In this document: positions 1-7,920 of the stretch, in pieces
How the letters are laid out: each line of letters begins with the position of its first letter
Position numbering within the stretch: the stretch's first letter is position 1
Notes under the pieces: model-generated
Seen by the model: only the letters and a program-made list of their open reading frames with translations
What the model was told of the DNA's origin: nothing
Databases searched by the model: none
Position numbers and translations under genes: made by a program
IMG/VR virus record: IMGVR_UViG_3300035181_000107
Location: 1 to 44,260 of that record
Reading direction: 5' to 3' (one strand)
Length of the DNA: 44,260 nucleotides
DNA from: a virus

Positions 1-127
1 AAAGCATATTGCTGCTAGTAGTACTACTTATAATGGTAATATTCTCACTGGTTCCAGATCAGGTTCTACTCTCGAAACTCAATTGGAAGCCAGTCTCATA
101 CCAATCTTCCGAGGAGACGTGGTCACA
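1..127. repeat. Terminal duplication (circular assembly overlap)
   Basis: Bases 1-127 are identical to 44134-44260. An exact 127-bp overlap is what a de Bruijn assembler with k=127 leaves at the ends of a closed circle, so the simplest reading is a circular or circularly permuted genome of 44,133 bp. A true 127-bp direct terminal repeat is less likely, because the overlap lies inside a coding gene that becomes intact only when the ends are joined. Confidence 0.93.
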
Positions 128-226
128 ACAAATCAACTCACACAGAAAACCCCTGCGACTGCGGCGCTAAGTGCGCTAGAGAAGATGAGAGCAAATATGG
201 TAGCTAAACAAGGAGAAAAGAAATGA
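1..226 (+). CDS. Sak4-like RecA-fold ATPase, C-terminal part (continues from 43475)
   Basis: This is the 3' end of the gene that starts at 43475. Joined through the 127-bp duplication, the reading frame enters at base 2, stays open and stops with TGA at 224-226, giving a 294-aa protein. The part seen here is the tail after the ATPase core. It is rich in Thr, Ala and Lys and ends in a basic stretch with little visible structure. The stop overlaps the start of the dNMP kinase gene (ATGA at 223-226), so the two are probably translationally coupled. Motifs and function are described under 43475-44260. Confidence 0.88.
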   Translation, partial: KHIAASSTTYNGNILTGSRSGSTLETQLEASLIPIFRGDVVTTNQLTQKTPATAALSALEKMRANMVAKQGEKK

Positions 227-840
227 ACCAAGAGTTCCCAAATCTAATTGGTATTCATGGCCATGCAGGAGCTGGCAAAGATACAGTAGCTAACTTCCTT
301 GCACTAACCTATAAGGATCATTACATCGAGAGCCTAGCCGGACCGCTGAAAGATTGTGCAGCTGCGGCCTTTGGAGTATCCAGAGAAGTATTTGATTCTC
401 CAGAATTGAAAGAAGAAATCATTCCTTTCTGGGGAGTGAGTGCAAGAAAGATTGTACAGTTCATGGGTACAGAAATGTTCAGGCAGACTGTATCAGGTTT
501 GCTTCCAAATATTGCAGCAAACTTCTGGATCAATCGTCTCGAACTCAGACTTACCAACACATATGAGCCAGATGATGAAGGTCCGTACGAACCACACCAT
601 ACAGTAGTTATTCCAGATGTTCGTTTCCAGAACGAGTATGATTGGGTAATAGGATCTGGTGGAATCATTATTCACTTGACACGACCGGGCGCCGATGGTA
701 TAGTAGGAATTCAAAATCATCCTAGCGAATCCACTCTTAACTTACATAATCATGAAAGGACATACCTATGCGAAAATAATGGAACAATTTCAGATCTTCA
801 TCGAAAGATCGCAAGTCTTATGATCTCTACAAAATACTGA
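223..840 (+). CDS. Deoxynucleoside monophosphate kinase
   Basis: 205 aa. The N-terminus carries a P-loop, GHAGAGKDT at residues 13-21, of the GxxGxGKDT form found in the T4 gp1-like deoxynucleoside monophosphate kinases. Later blocks fit that family: a Gly-Val-Ser helix with FWGVSARK around residue 70, then FMGTEMFR, and a C-terminal strand with PDVRFQNEYD near 131-140, followed by IIHLTRPG. Such kinases phosphorylate dNMPs (including dTMP and dGMP) to dNDPs in the host cytoplasm and feed phage DNA synthesis. The start overlaps the previous stop by ATGA and follows AAGGAGA, a good ribosome-binding site. The gene sits between recombination and replication genes. Confidence 0.87.
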   Translation: MNQEFPNLIGIHGHAGAGKDTVANFLALTYKDHYIESLAGPLKDCAAAAFGVSREVFDSPELKEEIIPFWGVSARKIVQFMGTEMFRQTVSGLLPNIAANFWINRLELRLTNTYEPDDEGPYEPHHTVVIPDVRFQNEYDWVIGSGGIIIHLTRPGADGIVGIQNHPSESTLNLHNHERTYLCENNGTISDLHRKIASLMISTKY

Positions 841-894
841 TTCACAACGTTACGAATTTTTACTTACAAATCTTTTATTAATTGGACAAATCAA

Positions 895-1353
895 ATGAAC
901 GCTACTACACAAACACAAACAGCCGCAGCCGAATTCAACATGGATTCTCTCTTGGATGGTACTCTTGACGATCTGGCAGATGCACCGGAATTTAAGCCAT
1001 TTCCAGCTGGCGCACATAAAGTAACTCTCAAGATTGAGCAAAAGAAGATTGGTACTCACCCAGCTTTTGAAGTGTCCATGACTGCTGTGGAAACTATCGA
1101 GCTGGCTGATGCTACTGAAGCACCGTTGGTTAAAGGAGCTACAACTTCTGTTGCCTACATGATGGATATGGAATTGGGCCAAGGGAATTTCAAGAAGATT
1201 CTGGCATCTCTGTCTGCTCACTTTGGAACAAAGAGTAATCGTGAACTGATTGCAGATGCACAGAACTTGGAATGCTTGGTGGTTACAAAAGTGCGGATGA
1301 ATAAGGATAAGACACAATCTTATACCGATATCGTAGAATTGCAGGTGGCATAA
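895..1353 (+). CDS. Putative ssDNA-binding protein (OB-fold-like)
   Basis: 152 aa. A short polar leader rich in Thr, Gln and Ala is followed by alternating strands from about residue 40 (PFPAGAHKVTLKI) to the C-terminus, with a helical segment GNFKKILASLSAHFG near 100. This order (PAG...V.L.....G.PAF.V..., a short helix, a final strand pair) resembles the compact SSB-like proteins that phages often encode near Sak4-type ATPases. That assignment is by pattern only. The C-terminus lacks the acidic tip of bacterial SSB. Leu codons are mostly CTG and TTG, unlike the CTA/CTT-rich neighbours, which suggests high expression. The stop overlaps the next start by one base (TAATG). Confidence 0.5.
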   Translation: MNATTQTQTAAAEFNMDSLLDGTLDDLADAPEFKPFPAGAHKVTLKIEQKKIGTHPAFEVSMTAVETIELADATEAPLVKGATTSVAYMMDMELGQGNFKKILASLSAHFGTKSNRELIADAQNLECLVVTKVRMNKDKTQSYTDIVELQVA

Positions 1354-1571
1354 TGAACGGAGTTAAAGTTGGCCTCGGCCCAGAAACTTGCTCTGCCAGT
1401 AATTCTTGCAAAGTGCGTGCACAGGAAGTAGAAACTCTTGGTTCCAGTCTTGATCGCCGCATTGCTAATGCACGTCTGAATTTGGAACAACTCTGTATTA
1501 CCAAAGCAAAAGCTGAAGCTATGCAGATGTTAGAGACTCCAATGGAGTTTATGCGACAAGCTACTTGGTGA
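1353..1571 (+). CDS. Hypothetical protein, 72 aa
   Basis: This short protein starts at the TAATG overlap with the SSB-like gene and is probably coupled to it. It has three Cys (residues 13, 19 and 48), the first two in an ETCSASNSCK segment. The C-terminal half is predicted helical and amphipathic (RRIANARLNLEQL, AEAMQMLETPMEFMRQ). No family is recognised. The arrangement suggests an accessory partner of the upstream protein, but nothing in the sequence shows a function. A hairpin follows at 1592-1622. Confidence 0.6.
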   Translation: MNGVKVGLGPETCSASNSCKVRAQEVETLGSSLDRRIANARLNLEQLCITKAKAEAMQMLETPMEFMRQATW

Positions 1572-1591
1572 TCACAGTGGCCTAAGCCTTG

Positions 1592-1622
1592 AGCCTTCTA
1601 AGATTATAAGTCTTGGAGGGCT
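1592..1622 (+). terminator. Hairpin between genes, possible weak terminator or processing site
   Basis: AGCCTTCTAAGA (1592-1603) pairs with TCTTGGAGGGCT (1611-1622), a 12-bp RNA stem with two G-U pairs and the loop TTATAAG. It is followed by TTCTACTT rather than a full U-run, so read-through is expected. Stem order and loop resemble the stronger terminator at 7584-7619. It would separate the abundant SSB-like message from the polymerase genes. Confidence 0.45.
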
Positions 1623-1653
1623 TTCTACTTAGTCTATCATCATAGGAATCTAT

Positions 1654-2097
1654 ATGGCATTCATACTTACAAGACAAAGACTAGCAGTTCTCCAAGAAGT
1701 ATCTCCCGCACCAATCACAGTTAAAGATCTTGCAGAAGTATTGAGACAACAACCCCAAGACATGGATCATAAGCTCCGAGGTTTGAGACTAGAAGGTATG
1801 GTTTATAGGGCTAAAGATCCAACTGCGGCCTACCGAACCAATCATACTACAAAGATTCCTTATCTATATTCCATAACTCCAAAAGGAACTGAGGCATTGA
1901 GAGTAGCTGCGGCTGGATCGAAAATCTCCCAGGAATTATCTCCAGGTAAGAAGTCTACAGATGATCTGGAACTTGCACCCTATGATGCTTGCTGGAGTGC
2001 GCCCCGGAAAGTGAGACTCCCAGAGCTAGTAACTTCCTGCTCCATAGATAATGATATTCTCTATCCACCTAAGACACCAAGAAAGACAACGATATGA
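1654..2097 (+). CDS. Putative winged-helix DNA-binding protein
   Basis: 147 aa. Residues 5-70 read like a MarR/wHTH-type winged helix: LTRQRLAVLQEV, then a helix-turn-helix (ITVKDLAEVLRQQPQDMDHKLRGLRLEGMVY), a wing, and PYLYSITPKGTEALR, which is the typical end of such domains. The remaining 70 residues are Ser/Pro-rich with no clear fold. It may regulate transcription or help load replication proteins. Its stop overlaps the polymerase start (ATGA at 2094-2097), so the two are co-translated. It is the first gene after the hairpin at 1592-1622. Confidence 0.6.
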   Translation: MAFILTRQRLAVLQEVSPAPITVKDLAEVLRQQPQDMDHKLRGLRLEGMVYRAKDPTAAYRTNHTTKIPYLYSITPKGTEALRVAAAGSKISQELSPGKKSTDDLELAPYDACWSAPRKVRLPELVTSCSIDNDILYPPKTPRKTTI

Positions 2098-4436
2098 TTA
2101 GAGGTAATGCTCTCTTCTTAGGTACTCATGATGATACCAAATATGTCCCTTATATCAAAGGAATGTTCAATGGTATCTCCACCTATGTAGTTACTGAACC
2201 TGTAGAACTCTTATCACATTTGGAAATGTACTGTGCGAAAAGACAAGTTACCAGAGTGGTATCCACGAATACCAAAATACTCTCCAAGTTACTTGAGCGA
2301 ATGGGGAATCACAAATCTAACCCCAGCTTATCTGATTATGAGGGTTCAGTTTTTACCCATGCGAACTTGGAGATTGTGTTTATATCTCCACTCAAGCAAT
2401 TGCTCACAGTTTCCTCCGGAAAGTTCATTGCTCAGAGATTTATTAGCAAGGTTACAGCACCATCATCTTGGGCTGAGGCAACAGAATTCAAGTGGGATAT
2501 TCTCACAGCTTCTAATATAGAACAGATATACCAGGAGTATCAGAGTGCTTATGCCATTGCGATTGATATTGAGACTCTTCGCCAGAATCTTGCAATTAGA
2601 TGCATCGGATTCACCGGAGTATTTATCAGCGGCAGTAATCTGCGTACACATTCTTGTGTCCTTCCTATGGATTCTGTCTGGGCTTTAGCTTGGATGCGGA
2701 AATTTTGTGACTTACCAGCTCAAAAGATTTTTCAGAATGGAAAGTATGACTGTTCCTACTTACTGCGATATAACAGTCCTCCTAGAAACTGGCTCTGGGA
2801 CACAGCACATTTCATGCATTCTTGGTATTCAGAGCTACCAAAGGATCTTGCTTTCCTCAATGCCTTCTTCCTGCGCAAAGTGGTATATTGGAAAGATCTT
2901 GCAGAAACAAATGACCTGCATGAATATTACAGATATAACGCCTTGGACACCTGGGCCACAGCAAATGTCTGGATACAACAGATGCTTACCGCTCCTAGCT
3001 GGGCCAATAAGAATTACCAATTGGAATTTCCTCTGGTATATCCCTGCCTGCTGGCGGAACTTACTGGAATCAGGAGAGATTCTGACAAATTGGTGGAAGC
3101 CAGAGCCGAGGCAGATACGAAAGAACAGGAAGAACTAGGCAAGCTGCGGCGAATGATTCCAGCACCGGCCTTTAATCCTGGGAGTCCTATACAGGTTAAA
3201 ACTCTTATGCATATCCTTGGATGCAAAGATCTAGAATCATCCAATGAAAAAGATATTGCGAAAGCAATCCTCCGTCATCCTTTAAATGCGAGAATACTTA
3301 ATGTCATACTCGAAATCCGCGGACTACGAAAACTTGCAACAACTTATCTCAGATTGCAAAGCGATGCAAAACAAACTGGAATCCATGCTGGCGAAGGTGG
3401 AGCAAAAGAGTTACTGGGAAGAATACTCTATGCTCTCAATCCGCACGGAACCGACACCGGAAGGTTGGCAAGTAAGGAGCATCATTTCTGGTGCGGACTT
3501 CAAATCCAAAACATCCCTAGGGGCAAGGAGGTTAAACAAACCATTTGCTCAGATGATGGATTCTATCTTGGAGAGTGTGACTTGGAACAGGCAGAGTCCA
3601 GAGATACTGCTTACATCTCAGGAGACACCAATCTTATTCAAGCTGTGTCAGGAACTAGAGATTTCCACTCAGTTAACGCTTCGGCCTTCTTTGGAGTACC
3701 GTATGAAAGTATCTATGATGACCCCACAGGTAAGACTAAAGATAAGAAACTACGAGACCTTGCCAAACGAGTTAATCATGGAGCTAACTATAATATGGGG
3801 CCAGGCGTACTTATAGATACCATGGGGCTAGATAAGATCTGGGAAGCGAAACGATTGCTCCGACTCTTATTCACCCAGCCCAAAGAGATAGCAATTGAAT
3901 TACTTGGTAGGTTCCACAAGACTTACCCATCAATCAAAGGAGAATACTATGTCAGTGTCATCAATGAAATCGGAACTACTAAGAGACTTGTCTCACGAGC
4001 TTTCCACCACACATCTTACAATCTCTCAAATGGAACTGGAACTACAGAGAGTAAAGCAAACTCCTACATCAATGAGGGGGACTGGACTCGTTACTGCTTT
4101 GGAAGTCCAGATAAAAATAAATCAGACCTTAATAGTTATGTTGCACACTGTCCTCAATCACTTAATGCTAGAACCTTGAATGAGGCTTTCTTAGATGTAT
4201 TTTATACCGTCGCATTACCAAATCCAGCTAGCTTCAGATTGCATGCCCAAATACACGATTCCATTTTGTTCTCCTACACTCCAAACTCTGGACATTCGGA
4301 AGCAGTACGGAAATGTATGGAGATTCCTGTTACAGTCCGTGATGTATCTGGAGTTACAAGAACCTTCACAGTCCCAGCCGCTTTGAAGATAGGTAAGAAC
4401 GGCAAGCTTGCAACATACTGGTCAGAAACAGAATGA
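2094..4436 (+). CDS. polA-like: Family-A DNA polymerase with 3'-5' exonuclease domain
   Basis: 780 aa replicative polymerase. Exonuclease motifs are intact: ExoI AIDIET (D158, E160), ExoII NGKYD (D219) and ExoIII YYRYNALD (Y281, D285). Polymerase motif A is CDLEQAESR (D496, R503). Motif B is RDLAKRVNHGANY with R554, K558 and Y566 at exactly the spacing of E. coli R754, K758 and Y766; the F762 position is His562. Motif C is QIHDSILF (H721, D722), with Ser723 where Pol I has Glu883. About 150 N-terminal residues precede the exonuclease and match no domain I can name. There is no 5'-3' exonuclease domain. The gene is coupled by ATGA to its neighbours on both sides, and the downstream partner is the DUF3987-like ATPase. 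Confidence 0.95.
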   Translation: MIRGNALFLGTHDDTKYVPYIKGMFNGISTYVVTEPVELLSHLEMYCAKRQVTRVVSTNTKILSKLLERMGNHKSNPSLSDYEGSVFTHANLEIVFISPLKQLLTVSSGKFIAQRFISKVTAPSSWAEATEFKWDILTASNIEQIYQEYQSAYAIAIDIETLRQNLAIRCIGFTGVFISGSNLRTHSCVLPMDSVWALAWMRKFCDLPAQKIFQNGKYDCSYLLRYNSPPRNWLWDTAHFMHSWYSELPKDLAFLNAFFLRKVVYWKDLAETNDLHEYYRYNALDTWATANVWIQQMLTAPSWANKNYQLEFPLVYPCLLAELTGIRRDSDKLVEARAEADTKEQEELGKLRRMIPAPAFNPGSPIQVKTLMHILGCKDLESSNEKDIAKAILRHPLNARILNVILEIRGLRKLATTYLRLQSDAKQTGIHAGEGGAKELLGRILYALNPHGTDTGRLASKEHHFWCGLQIQNIPRGKEVKQTICSDDGFYLGECDLEQAESRDTAYISGDTNLIQAVSGTRDFHSVNASAFFGVPYESIYDDPTGKTKDKKLRDLAKRVNHGANYNMGPGVLIDTMGLDKIWEAKRLLRLLFTQPKEIAIELLGRFHKTYPSIKGEYYVSVINEIGTTKRLVSRAFHHTSYNLSNGTGTTESKANSYINEGDWTRYCFGSPDKNKSDLNSYVAHCPQSLNARTLNEAFLDVFYTVALPNPASFRLHAQIHDSILFSYTPNSGHSEAVRKCMEIPVTVRDVSGVTRTFTVPAALKIGKNGKLATYWSETE

Positions 4437-5758
4437 CTCTTCATCTCCTTCCAACACCTCCACCAGTTCCTAAGAATTCTGGAGAGGACTTTCTTTCTGC
4501 CTATCTTGAATACTCTTCGGACACAGAAGTCCCGGCAGTTTTTCATCGATGGGCAGCTATCACATCCATAGGTGCGTTCTTAGGAAGGAGATACTATTTC
4601 AATCATGGACACTTCACTATCTATCCAAATGTATATGCCATGCTTGTCGGTGCTTCAGGAACTAGAAAATCTACAGCTATCAAGTTGTTCAAGAAACTCC
4701 TCGTGCAAGCAGGATATTCCACAATCGCGGCTGATAAAACTACCAAAGAGAAATTCATTCTTGATCTCTCAGGAGAATCTGATATTGAAGAATCCACAAT
4801 TAAGTCCGGTCAGCAGATGGAAGACTTTCTCTCCCAGAATCTTTGGGGCACGGATGAAGAGCAAGCCGCTACCAAACCTGACGCCGAAATGTTTATCATG
4901 GCCGATGAGTTTAATGACTTTTTCGGCAATGGCAATGTGGAATTTATTAGTCTCCTTGGCACTCTTTGGGATTATTCTGGCATTTACCGCAATCGGATTA
5001 AGAATGGTAAGTCAGTTTCTATCTGTAATCCTACAGTTAGCATCCTTGGTGGGAATACTCCTACGGGACTTGCACTTGCTTTCCCGGCTGATGTACTAGG
5101 ACAAGGTTTCTTTTCCCGCCTTCTTTTTATTTACGGAGAACCAAATGGCAAACGAATTACTTTCCCAAAATCCCCTGACCCCTTATCAACTAAAAAACTT
5201 ATTGAAAGTCTCGGAAGAATTAGATCCTCTTGCATCGGCCCAGCTGAACTCACTGCTGGTGCAGAAAAATTACTTGAGACAATCTATCATACAAATTCTG
5301 GACTCTCAGATGTACGATTTGATTCCTACTCCACTAGACGATTCGGTCATCTCCTTAAACTGTGTCTTATTACAAGCGCAGCTAGATTCTCTAAAAGAAT
5401 TGATGAGCATGATGTTATCTATGCAAACACAATTCTTTCACACGCGGAACATTTTATGCCAAAAGCACTCGGAGAGTTTGGAAAGGCCAAGCACTCAGAT
5501 GTCAGCCACAAAATCATCCAGTTAGTAGAACGAGACTATGCGATTGTTTCTTTCAAAGAGATTTGGAAAGAAGTGAATCAGGATCTTGAGAAGATGACAG
5601 ATCTATCCACCTTGTTGCAGAATCTAGTTGCCGCAGATAAGTTGCAGAGTATACCGGGAAAAGGATTTGTAGCGAATCGCAGAGTGATGAAAGAAGAGGC
5701 AGATGGAACAGTTGATTATAGTTTACTAACAGAGGAAGAAAGGAAGATGAAATCATGA
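4433..5758 (+). CDS. DUF3987-like P-loop ATPase, putative replicative helicase or primase-helicase
   Basis: 441 aa. Walker A is GASGTRKST (residues 73-81), with Arg in place of the usual Gly before Lys. Walker B is MFIMADEF (153-160). The N-terminal FLSAYLEYSS...PAVFHRWAAITSIGAFLGRR block and the later GGNTPTGLALAFP...GQGFFSRLLFIYGE block are typical of DUF3987-type proteins found next to phage polymerases. The C-terminus resembles a winged helix (IVSFKEIWKEVNQDL...LLQNLVAADKLQ). Such proteins are thought to act as replicative helicases, or as the helicase half of primase-helicases. No zinc-binding or TOPRIM primase domain is visible here, so the primer source is open. It is coupled by ATGA to polA upstream and to a small HTH gene downstream. 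Confidence 0.78.
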   Translation: MTLHLLPTPPPVPKNSGEDFLSAYLEYSSDTEVPAVFHRWAAITSIGAFLGRRYYFNHGHFTIYPNVYAMLVGASGTRKSTAIKLFKKLLVQAGYSTIAADKTTKEKFILDLSGESDIEESTIKSGQQMEDFLSQNLWGTDEEQAATKPDAEMFIMADEFNDFFGNGNVEFISLLGTLWDYSGIYRNRIKNGKSVSICNPTVSILGGNTPTGLALAFPADVLGQGFFSRLLFIYGEPNGKRITFPKSPDPLSTKKLIESLGRIRSSCIGPAELTAGAEKLLETIYHTNSGLSDVRFDSYSTRRFGHLLKLCLITSAARFSKRIDEHDVIYANTILSHAEHFMPKALGEFGKAKHSDVSHKIIQLVERDYAIVSFKEIWKEVNQDLEKMTDLSTLLQNLVAADKLQSIPGKGFVANRRVMKEEADGTVDYSLLTEEERKMKS

Positions 5759-5976
5759 ACCGCTCTGCCCCGCCAGTTCCACCGAGAACAGTAACTCCTG
5801 AGGATGTTCCTAGGGTTGATGCAATGATAGCTATGGGAATCAAACATCGTTTCATTGCATATCACTTAGACTGCCACCCAAGAACAGTATCAAACATTGC
5901 TTGCAGAAAAGGAGCTTATAAGAATATCCCACCTTACCAACCACCGCAGAAAGTAGAACCAAATGAGCACCAATAG
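5755..5976 (+). CDS. Small HTH-like protein, 73 aa
   Basis: The core MIAMGIKHRFIAYHLDCHPRTVSNIACRKGAY (about residues 24-56, quoted here only to indicate its span as MIAMGIKHRFIA and HLDCHPRTVSNI) has the spacing of a helix-turn-helix of the kind seen in resolvase and small phage regulators. Its neighbouring ends are Pro-rich and probably disordered. It starts at an ATGA overlap with the ATPase gene and its own 3' end overlaps the MazG start by 14 bases. It may be a DNA-binding accessory factor for replication or a regulator. No specific family is recognised. Confidence 0.62.
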   Translation: MNRSAPPVPPRTVTPEDVPRVDAMIAMGIKHRFIAYHLDCHPRTVSNIACRKGAYKNIPPYQPPQKVEPNEHQ

Positions 5977-6346
5977 TTTTGTAAATATCCTAGATGAATC
6001 CGGCCATGTTATGCAAGTCCGGTATGATCTATTCGTAATGCAACTCCTGAAAGCTGATACCCAAGATATGATGCGTATGCATGTAGGTCTAGGCATTGCA
6101 TCAGAGGCCGGGGAAGTTGCAGATTGTATTAAGAAAGAGGTGATATATCGAAAGCCACCAGATCGAAAACATCTTGTGGAAGAGCTAGGAGATCTTAGAT
6201 TCTATATGGAAGCAGCAATGTCTTTGTATGGTATTGAAGACCAAGAAGTCTTGCAGGAGAATGCTAATAAATTATCTAGGAGATACCAGAGTCTCACATA
6301 TTCAGATACTGCCGCCCTTGCTAGGGCAGATAAGTCCCCAACCTAA
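5963..6346 (+). CDS. mazG-like: MazG-like nucleotide pyrophosphohydrolase
   Basis: 127 aa. The MazG signature is visible: GIASEAGEVADCIKKEV (residues 45-61) followed by LVEELGDLRFYMEA (near 72-85), which gives the E-x2-E ... E-x2-D metal-binding set of the all-alpha NTP pyrophosphohydrolase fold. These enzymes hydrolyse (d)NTPs to monophosphates plus PPi. In phages they are proposed to adjust nucleotide pools or to lower ppGpp-like signals. The ATG overlaps the preceding gene. The gene is next to a DEDDh exonuclease, in the nucleotide and DNA metabolism block. Confidence 0.88.
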   Translation: MSTNSFVNILDESGHVMQVRYDLFVMQLLKADTQDMMRMHVGLGIASEAGEVADCIKKEVIYRKPPDRKHLVEELGDLRFYMEAAMSLYGIEDQEVLQENANKLSRRYQSLTYSDTAALARADKSPT

Positions 6347-6360
6347 TATAAGGAAACCAA

Positions 6361-6942
6361 ATGACTAATGTAACTTCACTTACCAAGCCAGAAAAAGAAA
6401 CTATCCGAGTGATGGTAGATACAGAAACCCTAGGACTAAAAGCAGATGCAATCATCTTAGCTATTGGAGCAGTAGTTTGGGATATTGATCGCGATCTAGG
6501 AGATGAGTTCTATGTAGAGATTGATCCAGCTACATATCTAGGAGAGATTGAGATAGAGACAATGAAGTTCTGGATGCTCCAAGCGGCTGCTGGTAATCCT
6601 TGTCCATGCGAAGGAACTATTGGTTTATCTAGTGCTTGGGCTATGTTCTATAACTGGCTCCAGAAAATCTCAGACTACGGAACAAAACGTCTAGAGATCT
6701 GGTCAAATGGAACTGACTTTGATATTCCCAAACTCTACTATGCGGCAGAATCTTTGGGAGAAGAAATTCTCTGGGCTTATAATGATGTGCGAGACTATCG
6801 GACTATTGCAAAAGAATTTGGGAAGTATGGAGAGAAGCCGGAGAAAGCATGCCATCACAATGCTCTGAGCGATGCAATCTGGCAAGCTAAGCATTTGATT
6901 AGTATCCTGGGAAATCTTAAGGAGAGACTCAATGCATTCTGA
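6361..6942 (+). CDS. DnaQ-like (DEDDh) 3'-5' exonuclease
   Basis: 193 aa single-domain exonuclease. Motif I is VMVDTET (D20, E22), motif II is NGTDFDIPKL (about residues 118-127) and motif III is HHNALSDA, giving the H-x4-D pair of the DEDDh subclass. Size and order resemble T4 DexA-like and short 3'-5' exoribonuclease-like proteins that degrade single-stranded DNA or RNA. Because the polymerase already carries its own proofreading domain, this stand-alone enzyme is more likely to process recombination ends, recycle host nucleic acid or act on RNA. It has a clear ribosome-binding site (AAGGA, 8 bases upstream) and overlaps the next gene by 11 bases. Confidence 0.87.
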   Translation: MTNVTSLTKPEKETIRVMVDTETLGLKADAIILAIGAVVWDIDRDLGDEFYVEIDPATYLGEIEIETMKFWMLQAAAGNPCPCEGTIGLSSAWAMFYNWLQKISDYGTKRLEIWSNGTDFDIPKLYYAAESLGEEILWAYNDVRDYRTIAKEFGKYGEKPEKACHHNALSDAIWQAKHLISILGNLKERLNAF

Positions 6943-7294
6943 TTCCCCCAAACCTAAAAATCCAGACCAAGAACTCTATGACCAGCTCCCTCAGACTACC
7001 TATGGGGAACAGAAAGAATTCTCACTAGGCAAACTCACAGTACAGATGTTTCCAGAAGGATACATTGCATTGAACAAGGAGCTTGCTACAGATCTCCATC
7101 CGAAACTCGTGGCCCTACTAGCAAATCATCCTGCTGATGAAGTAGATATTCGACTGATGGAAATATGTACTTACTGTTCCATTGCTGTGGATGGAGAGTA
7201 CACATTAGCAGAGCGAGATAAGCTCTGTTTCATTCTAGCTGGTAGACTAGAAGCATTGAGAGAACTACCATCCCTGCAGATAGTGATTCAATAA
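6932..7294 (+). CDS. Hypothetical protein, 120 aa
   Basis: An acidic soluble protein with a Pro-rich start (SPKPKNPDQELYDQLPQTTY) followed by a mixed alpha/beta body. It overlaps the exonuclease gene by 11 bases, so it is probably co-translated. The last 50 residues look helical (LMEICTYCSIAVDGEYTLAE, DKLCFILAGRLEALREL). I recognise no family, and the sequence shows no catalytic motif. Confidence 0.62.
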   Translation: MHSDSPKPKNPDQELYDQLPQTTYGEQKEFSLGKLTVQMFPEGYIALNKELATDLHPKLVALLANHPADEVDIRLMEICTYCSIAVDGEYTLAERDKLCFILAGRLEALRELPSLQIVIQ

Positions 7295-7309
7295 ACTTAA
7301 GGAGTTAAT

Positions 7310-7564
7310 ATGATAGAGTTCAAAGCATATGATAGCAAGCCAGTTATTCGCTGGGCGTTTCAGATTACAGACCAACATGACTTTGCAAAAATAGGAGAGG
7401 CTAAATATATGATTATGGAAAAGACTCAGCATACTACAAATATGATTCGATTTAAAGCTCACGAAGAAGTTAAGGTAGGAGATTGGGTAGTTAAACTAAC
7501 TGAGTCTGATACCTATCACTGTACCGATGCAGTGTTCCGAGAGCGAAATATAATTACAAACTAG
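7310..7564 (+). CDS. Hypothetical protein, 84 aa, last gene of the plus-strand block
   Basis: A small protein rich in beta-type residues (VIRWAFQITDQHDF, MIRFKAHEEVKVGDWVVKL). The VKVGDWVVKL segment suggests a small barrel or SH3-like fold, but this is a guess. It has a strong ribosome-binding site (AAGGAG) eight bases before the ATG. It lies just ahead of the bidirectional terminator and ends the early transcription unit. No family is recognised. Confidence 0.62.
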   Translation: MIEFKAYDSKPVIRWAFQITDQHDFAKIGEAKYMIMEKTQHTTNMIRFKAHEEVKVGDWVVKLTESDTYHCTDAVFRERNIITN

Positions 7565-7583
7565 TCTCCGAAACAATAGAAAA

Positions 7584-7619
7584 AGCCCCAAGGACTTATA
7601 ATCCAAGGGGCTATTTTTT
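7584..7619. terminator. Bidirectional Rho-independent terminator
   Basis: AGCCCC (7584-7589) pairs with GGGGCT (7607-7612), with an inner GGA/TCC stem across a 2x2 internal loop and the apical loop CTTATAA. TTTTTT follows at 7614-7619 on the plus strand. The preceding AAAAA supplies a U-run for transcription from the other side. It lies between the converging early (plus) and virion (minus) blocks, where a two-way terminator is expected. Confidence 0.9.
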
Positions 7620-7652
7620 CGTCTGGAGATTTTGGAAACTATCTCATCCTAC

Positions 7653-7892
7653 CTACCACATAGCAATAATTAAAGTAGCTGTGGTATTCGTGGCCAGCAC
7701 TTTAGTTCCTCGAATCGGAATGATACTTCCTACCGGCGGCGCAGTGAAAGTAACTACATTTCCATTCACTGTAGTAACTGCCACATTACCAGCGCCACCA
7801 ATATATAACTGCTGAAAGGGTGGAAGTATCGTAGTATCTGATGGAACTACTACTGCCGCATTGTCACAAGGAGCCGAATTATACATACCCAT
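7653..7892 (-). CDS. Spike base protein (RCAP_Rcc01079-like)
   Basis: 79 aa. The pattern PSDTTILPP..QLYIGGAGNVAVTT, then V.FTAPPVGSIIPIRGTKVLATNTTATLI, closely follows the short beta-rich proteins annotated as the spike base protein RCAP_Rcc01079 family in gene transfer agents and phages. The family is tied to the base of head spikes or tail appendages. It is the last gene of the minus-strand block, just before the terminator, which is a usual place for small structural additions. Identification rests on the recognisable GGAGNVAV and VLATxTTAT blocks. Confidence 0.75.
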   Translation of the reverse strand: MGMYNSAPCDNAAVVVPSDTTILPPFQQLYIGGAGNVAVTTVNGNVVTFTAPPVGSIIPIRGTKVLATNTTATLIIAMW

Positions 7893-7920
7893 TTTGAATT
7901 ACCTTTCCCCATTCCTGGGA

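Noticed and set aside
3286-3816. 176-aa plus-strand frame inside polA
   Set aside because: It lies wholly within the polymerase palm and motif A region in another frame, with no ribosome-binding site of its own.
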